Part shown: one piece after another, positions 14,832-21,797 of the stretch
Numbering within the stretch: the first letter of the stretch is position 1
How the letters are laid out: each line of letters starts with the position of its first letter
Assembly (NCBI GenBank): GCA_001801085.1
Contig: MGWR01000004.1
Location: 1 to 38,070, forward strand
Reading direction: 5' to 3'
Length of the DNA: 38,070 nucleotides
Source of the DNA: Gallionellales bacterium GWA2_60_142
GTDB lineage: Bacteria > Pseudomonadota > Gammaproteobacteria > Burkholderiales > Gallionellaceae
Program-made: the position numbers and the translations under genes
Notes under the pieces: model-generated
Told to the model about the DNA's origin: nothing
Databases searched by the model: none
Seen by the model: only the letters and a program-made list of their open reading frames with translations

Positions 14832-14942
14832 ATGAATCCCGGTTTCTACAACATCCTCGCGCCGCAGTTCTTATGGCTACGGCCATACAGCTCCGCAATC
14901 TTTAACGTGCTGCGCACATCAGCCTCCGCCAAAAGAACATGA
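14832..14942 (+). CDS. Small ORF 1 upstream of lplT, 36 residues, LplT-like N-terminus
   Basis: Encodes MNPGFYNILAPQFLWLRP plus an 18-residue tail ending SASAKRT. Its first 14 residues differ from the LplT N-terminus (MNRGFYIILAAQFL) at three positions. The stop overlaps the start of small ORF 2 (ATGA), implying translational coupling. It is too short for ordinary gene finders and has no clear ribosome site (AAAAAGTCCCGTTGA precedes it). It is either a decayed duplicate of the lplT start or a real leader peptide; the sequence alone cannot decide, but the retained reading frame and the coupling argue against simple decay. Confidence 0.45.
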   Translation: MNPGFYNILAPQFLWLRPYSSAIFNVLRTSASAKRT

Positions 14943-15052
14943 ATCGCGGCTTCTACATCATTCTTGCCGCGCAGTTCCTGTGGCTCCGGCCGGACGGTGA
15001 ACCCGTCCTTAACGCGCTCGCGCGAGCCTCCGCCGAAAGAACTGGCCTATGA
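14939..15052 (+). CDS. Small ORF 2 upstream of lplT, 37 residues, LplT-identical N-terminus
   Basis: Encodes MNRGFYIILAAQFLWLRP plus a 19-residue tail ending ASAERTGL. The first 14 residues are identical to LplT although six of the 42 bases differ, all synonymously. After residue 14 it diverges from LplT but keeps WLRP, an N..L core and the SA.(K/E)RT tail in common with small ORF 1. Its stop overlaps the lplT ATG (ATGA). The tandem unit is 107-110 bases. The synonymous-only difference from lplT suggests selection on the peptide, or an origin from a related lplT allele. No Shine-Dalgarno of note is visible. Confidence 0.5.
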   Translation: MNRGFYIILAAQFLWLRPDGEPVLNALARASAERTGL

Positions 15053-16275
15053 ACCGGGGCTTTTACATCATCCTTGCTGCGCAGTTCTTGTCGGCGCTCG
15101 CCGACAATGCCCTGCTGTTCGCCGCCATCGCCCTGCTCAGCGACCTGAGCTCGCCGGCCTGGCATACGCCGGTATTGCAGCAGGGATTCATCTTCTCCTA
15201 TATCGTGCTGGCGCCGTTTGTCGGCGCATTCGCCGACTCGTTGCCCAAGGGCCGCGTGATGTTCATCAGCAACCTGATCAAACTGAGCGGCTGCGTCGCG
15301 ATGCTGATCGGCGTGCATCCGCTGCTGGCCTACGGTCTGGTCGGGCTGGGTGCGGCAGCCTATTCGCCGGCGAAGTACGGCATCCTCACCGAATACCTGC
15401 CGCCCAACCAACTGGTCAAGGCGAACAGCTGGATGGAAGGCCTGACCGTCGCGGCCATCGTGCTCGGCGCGGTCGTCGGCGGCATCCTGATCAGCCCGAC
15501 GCTGGCCGCACCGCTGGTGGAATCGCTGAACATTCCGATGATAGACAGCATAGGCAAGCTGGCCATCGCCGCGATTGTGCTGATCTATATCGTTGCTGCG
15601 CTGTTCAACCTGTACATCCCGCGTGTGCCTATCGAACACAAGCCGTTCAGCCGCAACCCGGTCGCGCTGATCCAGGATTTCACTCACTGCTTCAAGCTGC
15701 TGTGGAAAGATCCGCTGGGGCAGGTATCGCTGGCAGTGACCACGCTGTTCTGGGGCGCGGGCGCAACGCTGCGGCTGCTGCTGATCGGCTGGGCCGCGGT
15801 CGCGCTGAACTACGACATCAGCGAGGCCGCGAAACTGACTGCCTGGTTCGCGATCGGCATCGCGATCGGTTCGGTGCTGGCGGCGAAGTACATCAAGCTA
15901 GAGCATTCGGTGCGGGTGCTGCCGGTGGGCATCGCGATGGGCGTGGTCGTGCTGATGATGATCCCGATCACCGACAGCGTGCTGGCGGTGCTGCTGCTGA
16001 TCGTCATGGGCGCAATGGGCGGCTATTTCGTCGTGCCGATGAACGCGCTGCTCCAGCATCGCGGTCACCTGCTGATGGGCGCTGGCCGCTCCATCGCGGT
16101 GCAGAATTTCAACGAAAACCTGAGCATCTTCGCGATGCTGGGCCTGTATGCGGTAATGCAGAAGATGGAACTGCACATCTACCTCATCATCGCGGTGTTC
16201 GGCCTGCTGCTGTCCGGCATCATGACCGCGCTGTACAGGCGGCACGGGCACGACCAGGATCGGGGACAGATGTAG
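15049..16275 (+). CDS. lplT: Lysophospholipid transporter LplT (MFS)
   Basis: 408 residues, 12 predicted membrane segments. The N-terminus (ILAAQFLSALADNALLFAAI) carries the QFLSA..DNALLFA signature shared with E. coli LplT, and AYSPAKYGILTEYLPP and NSWMEGLTVAAIVLG are also family marks. LplT flips lysophospholipids across the inner membrane for re-acylation; in many bacteria it is followed by the acyltransferase Aas, which is not present here. The start codon overlaps the stop of a small ORF that repeats the same N-terminus, an unusual arrangement described separately. It is convergent with the following PAS-GGDEF-EAL gene, with a composite repeat between. Confidence 0.92.
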   Translation: MNRGFYIILAAQFLSALADNALLFAAIALLSDLSSPAWHTPVLQQGFIFSYIVLAPFVGAFADSLPKGRVMFISNLIKLSGCVAMLIGVHPLLAYGLVGLGAAAYSPAKYGILTEYLPPNQLVKANSWMEGLTVAAIVLGAVVGGILISPTLAAPLVESLNIPMIDSIGKLAIAAIVLIYIVAALFNLYIPRVPIEHKPFSRNPVALIQDFTHCFKLLWKDPLGQVSLAVTTLFWGAGATLRLLLIGWAAVALNYDISEAAKLTAWFAIGIAIGSVLAAKYIKLEHSVRVLPVGIAMGVVVLMMIPITDSVLAVLLLIVMGAMGGYFVVPMNALLQHRGHLLMGAGRSIAVQNFNENLSIFAMLGLYAVMQKMELHIYLIIAVFGLLLSGIMTALYRRHGHDQDRGQM

Positions 16276-16279
16276 GGGT

Positions 16280-16412
16280 TTGTGGGAGCGGCTTCAGCCG
16301 CGATAAACAGCCCGGCAACTGGGGGCCCATCGCGGCTGTAACCAGCCACTTAGCGCAGGTTTCATCGCGCTTAGTGGATTGGCTAGTAGTTCCATCAAAG
16401 CCGCTCCCACAA
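16280..16412. repeat. Composite palindromic repeat (TGGGAGCGG family copy B with an AACCAGCCACTTA element inside)
   Basis: 16280-16304 is identical to the left arm at 4292-4316. A truncated inverse arm (ATCGCGGCTG) begins at 16329, and a further one (GCCGCTCCCACAA) ends at 16412. Nested between them is AACCAGCCACTTAGCGC ... GCGCTTAGTGGATTGGCTA (about 16341-16386), a second palindrome related to 35189-35236. It lies between the convergent lplT and GGDEF-EAL genes. Confidence 0.7.
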
Positions 16413-16445
16413 CAACACTGCGCACTTCAACGGCGGTCCGGCCTA

Positions 16446-19400
16446 CTACAATCCCCCAAGAGACCGCTCGAACTCCTCCACCGGAACCGGCTTGCTGAAC
16501 AGGTAGCCTTGGTAGGCATCGCATCCGTGCTGCTTCAGGAACAGCCGTTGCGCATCGGTTTCCACGCCTTCCGCCACGACATCCAGATCGAAGTTCTGCG
16601 CCAGGTCGATAATGGTGCGCACCATCACCGCATCGTTGCTGTCGATGGCGATGTCGCGCACGAAGCTCTGGTCGATCTTGAGCTGGTCCAGCGGCAGTTT
16701 CTTCAGATAGGCCAGCGACGAGTAGCCGGTGCCGAAGTCGTCCATCGACAACTTGACGCCCAGCGCCTTCAGCGCGTGCATCTTCGCGACGACATCGGCG
16801 ACATCGGCCATCACCACGCTCTCGGTCAGCTCCAGTTTCAGCCGCAACGGTTCGACGCCATGCCGGCGCAGCAGCGCGGCGATTTGCTCGACGAAATCCT
16901 GCTGGTGGAATTGCGCGGCGCTGACGTTGACCGCAATGGACAGCTCGCGCGTAACCCGGTAATTGCGCCATGACGCCAGTTGGGCGCCGGCCGTCTCCAG
17001 CACCCAGGCTCCGATATCCAGGATCAGCGAGCTCTCCTCGGCAATCGGTATGAATTGCCCCGGCGACACCATGCCGCGCGTCGGATGTTGCCAGCGCACC
17101 AACGCCTCCACACCCAGCGGCCGGAACTCCTTGTCCACCTGAACCTGGTAATGCAGGCGCAATTCGCGGTTGGCGATGGCGTTGCGCAAGTCTGCCTCCA
17201 GCATCGCGCGGGTTTCCACCGCCAGTTGCATCGCAGGGTCGAAGAATCGCACCGCATTGCGTCCGGCCTCCTTGGCCTGATACATCGCCATGTCGGCTTG
17301 CTTGAGCAGCACCTCGACCGGCTCGGCATTGCCGCGATAAAGGCTCACGCCTATGCTGGGCGAACTGCGATGCACGCTATCCCTGAGCCGATAGGGCTCG
17401 GTCAGCGCGACGCGTATCTTCTCGGCGATCAGCGCGACCCGCTGCGACGACTCTGCGGCATCCTTGCCGAGATCCTCGATCAGTATGACGAACTCGTCCC
17501 CGCCCAGCCGCGCGACGGTATCCACTTCGCGCACGCAATGCTTGATGCGCACGGCCACCTCGATCAACAACAGATCGCCGTAATCGTGGCCCAGCGTGTC
17601 GTTGAGCACCTTGAAGCGATCCATGTCCAGGAACAGCAGCGCTCCGTAGGACAGGCTGCGCGCCGAGGCCGGCAGCGCCAGGCGCAGGCGATCCAGCAAC
17701 AATCGGCGGTTCGGCAACTGGGTCAGCGCATCGTAGAACGCGAGGTTGCGTATCTCCTCTTCGGCCTGCTTGCGCGCGGTGATGTCGCTGAAGATCGCGA
17801 CGAATTCGGTGGTCGCTCCTTGTTCGTTCCGTACCGCGGTAATGGTCAGCCACTTCGGATAGACCTGCCCGCCCTTGCGCCGGTCCCACATCTCGCCGGT
17901 CCAACTGCCGTCTTCCTTGAGCCGCCGCCACATCTCGGCGTAGAACTCCTTGTCCTGACGCCCTGAGCCGAGGATGCGCGGATTCTTGCCCAGCACTTCT
18001 TCGGCGTTGTAACCGGTGGTCTCCTCGAATGCGCGGTTGACGCGCAGGATGTTGCCGTCGGGATCGGTGATCATGATCGCCTCGTGCGTCTCGAACGTCG
18101 CCGCCGCGATGCGCAACTGATCTTCGGCGCATTTCTGTTCGGTGATGTCTTGCACCGCACCGACCGAGCGCAACGGCTTGCCCGCCTCGTCGAAATCGCT
18201 GGTGCAATGCTCGCGCACCCACTTGACGTGACCGCTCCCGGTCAACAGGCGATGCACCACATCGTAGGGCTGTTTATCCTCCAGCGACTGCGTATAGGCC
18301 TGGTTGACCTTGTCGCGGTCATCCGGGTGGATCACGCTCAGGAAGTTCTCGTAGGACGGCGCGAACGTCACCGGATCGAGTTCGAATATCCGGTAGATTT
18401 CGTCGGACCAGCGCAGTTCGCCGCTCGCCACATCCAGTTCCCAACTACCCAGTTGCCCCAGATGCTGCGCCTCGTTGAGCAAATCCTGGCTGCGCTGCAT
18501 TTCAAGCTGCACACGCTTGCGCCCGGTGATATCGCGACAGAACACGAAGAACTGCTGCAACTCCGGCTGATGGGTCGTCGAAATCTCGATGTCGATTAAA
18601 TGGCCATCCTTGTGGCGATGACGCGTTTCGAAAAGATCGTGTCCCTGCGCTATGACTTTTTCGATATGCGCGCGCACCTCCTCGCCGGCTTCCTGCGCCT
18701 CCAGCTGGCTGATATGCATGGTCAGCAACTCATCCACCGGATAGCCGGATATCCTTGCGTAAGCCTCGTTCGCCTCGATCAGCTTGCCCTGCGCATCGGT
18801 CACCCAGAATCCATCCTGCGCGGTGTCCAGCACAATCTTGTGGCGCAGCAACAGGGCTTCGGCATGCTTGCGCTCGGTGATGTCGGCAATCACCGCGGCC
18901 AGCGCGTAAGGCTGGCCGCCGGCATCCTCGACCACGAACAACTCGAATACCGTGTCGCGCAACTCGCCCCGGCTATTGGTCAAACCGACCTCGCCCGACC
19001 ATGCGCCATCGCGCAGCACTGCCGGCATCACCGTATCGCGCCAGCGAGCCAATTCTTCGGCGGCGAAAAACTCCACGAACCGGTGATTGCCCAACTCCGC
19101 GAACGGCACGCCCAGCAGGCCGCAAAAGGCCTGGTTGCCGTAGCTCAACTGCCCGTCCAGCAGCCCCATTCCCATCGCGTTCGACGAACTATCCATGAAG
19201 CGCTTGTACAGCGCCAGTTCGTTATTGCTAAGCTGCAGCGTCTGCTCGGTGTGCATGCGCTCGACGACTTCTTCCTGCAACTGCTCGTTGGTCACATTCA
19301 GTTCGCGGGTGCGCTCCTCGATGCGATCTTCCAGCGACTGATACAAACCTTGCAGGTTTTCGGTCATGCAATTGAAGGCACTCGCCAGCATGCCGATCTC

Positions 19401-20510
19401 GTCCTTGCCCGTCTCGTCCACCCGCTTGGACAAATCGCCCTGCGCAATCTCCCCGGCGGTGTGGGCGAAGCCCTTGAGCGAACGCACCATCGCGCGCCCC
19501 CAATAGAGCGCAACCAGAGTGGCAAATAGCGCCAGCACCAGCAGCCCCCCGGACAGCAAGATGCGCTGATGGTACAGGGGAGCGAACGCCTCGTCGGCAT
19601 CCATCTTGACCACCAACCCCCAGCGCAGCTCGGGCAGATAGCGCCAGGCGGCGACCACCTGCGTCCCCTGATAATCGGTCGCCAGCCCGCTGCCGCGCAA
19701 ACCCTGCAAGGCGTAGCGCATCGGACTCGCACTGGTATTCAGGTCGATCCGGCGCTGCATCGCCGCCTGCGGATCGCTCCGCAACGGCGCGACGACCAAC
19801 GCCTCCCCGCCCGGCATCGATTTGGCCAGCGTGGCCTCGCCGGTTGTGCCCAGACCGTTCAAATCCCCGGTCATCCTGTAGATGCTGTCCGTGCCGAGTT
19901 GCGCCGCAACCACGCCCAACAACTGGCCGCCACGCAGAATGGGCACGGTGATGAATGCCGCCGGTGCATTGGAGGGCGAGTAAGGCTCGAAATCAGAAAT
20001 ACTGCTCTCCAGCGTCATGCGCGTTTCATTGAACGCACGGGCAAGTTGCGAGCCGCGATAAGGTCCGTCGAGCAAATTGGTGGCGAAGTCCGTCTCGTGC
20101 CTGTCGGTATAGATAATCTCGCCCTGCGGCGAAATCAGGAACACGTCGTAGAACTGCGCGCCGTCGTAAATGAAGGTGGATAAATAATCGCGAATCGCAT
20201 GATCCGACTGACGGTATTGCGGCGAGTCCGGCCCGTATTGCTGGTACGCGCGCAGCAATTCGTCCATTGCCTGCGCGGTGCTGCGCTCGCGTGCCAGGAT
20301 CTGCGCATCGTGTACGCGCTCGCCCAGATAGAGCTTGATCAGCAGCAGCTTGCGATCCGCCAGTCGCGACATCCGCCCCAGCGTCTCCTCGCGTAGCGCC
20401 TGCTCGCTCTCCAGCAGCGTCAGCACGCCGAACAGCGCCAGCGGCAGCAGTGAGACGACCACGAACCAGAGCAGGAAACGCTGGGTCAGCGAAGTGAATC
20501 TGAATTTCAT
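16446..20510 (-). CDS. Membrane sensor with dCACHE-HAMP-4xPAS-GGDEF-EAL
   Basis: 1354 residues. Membrane helix 1 (about 11-33), large periplasmic dCACHE-like sensor (34-315), helix 2 (316-338), HAMP and coiled coil (338-430), four PAS/PAC units (about 432-545, 550-670, 674-795, 796-915), GGDEF domain (about 923-1085, motif ARLGGDEF near 1000, with RxxD inhibitory site REVD five residues before it), EAL domain (about 1095-1345; EALVRW, LELTES, DDFGTGYSSL, LKIDQSF, AEGVET, YQGYLFSKPVP). Cyclase and phosphodiesterase residues are all intact, so it may make or degrade cyclic-di-GMP depending on signal. The start overlaps the stop of the UrtA-like binding-protein gene (ATGA), suggesting that protein feeds ligand information to the sensor. 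The PAS4-GGDEF-EAL half is a close paralogue of the protein at 24448-28185. Confidence 0.92.
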   Translation of the reverse strand: MKFRFTSLTQRFLLWFVVVSLLPLALFGVLTLLESEQALREETLGRMSRLADRKLLLIKLYLGERVHDAQILARERSTAQAMDELLRAYQQYGPDSPQYRQSDHAIRDYLSTFIYDGAQFYDVFLISPQGEIIYTDRHETDFATNLLDGPYRGSQLARAFNETRMTLESSISDFEPYSPSNAPAAFITVPILRGGQLLGVVAAQLGTDSIYRMTGDLNGLGTTGEATLAKSMPGGEALVVAPLRSDPQAAMQRRIDLNTSASPMRYALQGLRGSGLATDYQGTQVVAAWRYLPELRWGLVVKMDADEAFAPLYHQRILLSGGLLVLALFATLVALYWGRAMVRSLKGFAHTAGEIAQGDLSKRVDETGKDEIGMLASAFNCMTENLQGLYQSLEDRIEERTRELNVTNEQLQEEVVERMHTEQTLQLSNNELALYKRFMDSSSNAMGMGLLDGQLSYGNQAFCGLLGVPFAELGNHRFVEFFAAEELARWRDTVMPAVLRDGAWSGEVGLTNSRGELRDTVFELFVVEDAGGQPYALAAVIADITERKHAEALLLRHKIVLDTAQDGFWVTDAQGKLIEANEAYARISGYPVDELLTMHISQLEAQEAGEEVRAHIEKVIAQGHDLFETRHRHKDGHLIDIEISTTHQPELQQFFVFCRDITGRKRVQLEMQRSQDLLNEAQHLGQLGSWELDVASGELRWSDEIYRIFELDPVTFAPSYENFLSVIHPDDRDKVNQAYTQSLEDKQPYDVVHRLLTGSGHVKWVREHCTSDFDEAGKPLRSVGAVQDITEQKCAEDQLRIAAATFETHEAIMITDPDGNILRVNRAFEETTGYNAEEVLGKNPRILGSGRQDKEFYAEMWRRLKEDGSWTGEMWDRRKGGQVYPKWLTITAVRNEQGATTEFVAIFSDITARKQAEEEIRNLAFYDALTQLPNRRLLLDRLRLALPASARSLSYGALLFLDMDRFKVLNDTLGHDYGDLLLIEVAVRIKHCVREVDTVARLGGDEFVILIEDLGKDAAESSQRVALIAEKIRVALTEPYRLRDSVHRSSPSIGVSLYRGNAEPVEVLLKQADMAMYQAKEAGRNAVRFFDPAMQLAVETRAMLEADLRNAIANRELRLHYQVQVDKEFRPLGVEALVRWQHPTRGMVSPGQFIPIAEESSLILDIGAWVLETAGAQLASWRNYRVTRELSIAVNVSAAQFHQQDFVEQIAALLRRHGVEPLRLKLELTESVVMADVADVVAKMHALKALGVKLSMDDFGTGYSSLAYLKKLPLDQLKIDQSFVRDIAIDSNDAVMVRTIIDLAQNFDLDVVAEGVETDAQRLFLKQHGCDAYQGYLFSKPVPVEEFERSLGGL

Positions 20511-21757
20511 CGCGCCCCCCCCGTCAAGGACTGCTGCACCGTCTGCCATTCCGCATGGCTGCGGTAGAACGGGAACGGCGCGGGCCGCACCGCGCCCGCA
20601 GATTGCCAGACGATGCGGAATTGACCGTCTGGCTGCGCCTGGCCGATGCGCACCGTTTTCCACAGATGGCCTGTGCCGTAATCCACGGCCAGCATGCCGC
20701 CGGGCGCGAGAACGGATTGATGGGGCAGCACTGTCTTCACCAGCGCCAAGTCGGACGAGCCCAGTTCGCGCACGCTGTTCAGCCACAACTGCGCGCCGAC
20801 GTAGCTCGCCTCCATCGGATCGTCCAGCACACGCTCCTGTCCGAACCGGCGTTTGAAGCGCGCGACGAACGCCCGATTCTCCGGGCTATCCACACTCTGG
20901 AAATAATTCCACGCCGCATAATGCCCGGCCACCAGCGCCGGTCCCATTGCCGCCAATTCCACTTCGGCGACGCTGGTCGAGAACACCGGAATCTGCTCCG
21001 CCGCAATGCCGGCATCGCGTAGCGCCTTGAAAAAATACCGGTTGCTGTCGCCGTTCAGCGTGTTCAGCACGAAGTCCGGGCGCAGCCGCGCGATGTCCTG
21101 CACCACGGCGGCCATATCGCTGTCGCCCAGCGGGATATAACGCTCGCCGAGCGACTGACCGCCCTGCGCGAGCAGCACGTCCGTGACCATGCGGTTGGCT
21201 GTGCGAGGAAACACGTAATCCGAACCGACCAGGTAGAAGCGCTTGCCACGCTGCTGCATCGCCCACAACGCCATCGGGATGATTTGCTGGTTGGGCGCGG
21301 CCCCGGTGTAAACGATGTCCGGCGACTGCTCCAATCCCTCGTATTGCACCGGATAGAACATCAGGTGGCGATGTTTCTCTACGACCGGCCTGACCGCTTT
21401 GCGGCAGGCCGAGGTCCAGCAGCCGAACAGCGCCTGCACCTTGTCCTGCACAATCAGTTTCTCGGCCTGCTGCGCGCAATACACGGCATCGGAACGGCAG
21501 TCGGCGACGACCATCTCGACCCGCGCACCGTTCAGCCCGCCCGCCTCGTTCGCCTCCTCGACCGCGAGACGGATCGCATCGACCAGCGGGATCTCGCTGG
21601 ATGCCATCGTGCCGGTCAACGAATGCAGCACGCCTATCCTGATGGCAGGTTTGTCTTCCCGGATTTGCAGGAATGCGACCGCCAACAGCAGCATGGCGGT
21701 AACCGCAATAAGCAGCCGCTTATTTCTGTGGGTGAAAATCTGTTTCATCTGTTGCAT
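20507..21757 (-). CDS. UrtA/AmiC-like periplasmic binding protein, membrane-anchored
   Basis: 416 residues. An N-terminal hydrophobic segment (RLLIAVTAMLLLAVAFL) is followed by a type-I periplasmic binding fold: IRIGVLHSLTGTMASSEIPL, EEANEAGGLNGARVEMV, ALFGCWTSACRKAV and HLMFYPVQYEGLE, which resemble the urea/short-amide binding proteins UrtA and FmdD. No permease or ATPase gene accompanies it; instead its stop overlaps the start of a dCACHE-GGDEF-EAL gene. It is therefore probably a sensory binding protein rather than a transporter component; ligand unknown (urea or an amide by homology only). The start is uncertain: 21757 (MQQMKQ) or 21748 (MKQ); a 16-base tandem duplication covers this region. 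Confidence 0.82.
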   Translation of the reverse strand: MQQMKQIFTHRNKRLLIAVTAMLLLAVAFLQIREDKPAIRIGVLHSLTGTMASSEIPLVDAIRLAVEEANEAGGLNGARVEMVVADCRSDAVYCAQQAEKLIVQDKVQALFGCWTSACRKAVRPVVEKHRHLMFYPVQYEGLEQSPDIVYTGAAPNQQIIPMALWAMQQRGKRFYLVGSDYVFPRTANRMVTDVLLAQGGQSLGERYIPLGDSDMAAVVQDIARLRPDFVLNTLNGDSNRYFFKALRDAGIAAEQIPVFSTSVAEVELAAMGPALVAGHYAAWNYFQSVDSPENRAFVARFKRRFGQERVLDDPMEASYVGAQLWLNSVRELGSSDLALVKTVLPHQSVLAPGGMLAVDYGTGHLWKTVRIGQAQPDGQFRIVWQSAGAVRPAPFPFYRSHAEWQTVQQSLTGGAR

Positions 21758-21778
21758 GGATTATCTGTTGCATGGACT
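21747..21778. repeat. 16-bp tandem duplication over the start codon of the UrtA-like gene
   Basis: ATCTGTTGCATGGATT is followed directly by ATCTGTTGCATGGACT. On the minus strand each copy carries an ATGCAACAGAT start; the upstream copy (21773) is out of frame with the gene and would give only a 17-residue peptide. Confidence 0.85.
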
Positions 21779-21797
21779 CTTGGCGGCGTGCCGCATT

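Noticed and set aside
16329-16445. Possible terminator between lplT and the GGDEF-EAL gene
   Set aside because: The palindromes there belong to repeat elements seen elsewhere and no T-run follows them in either direction.
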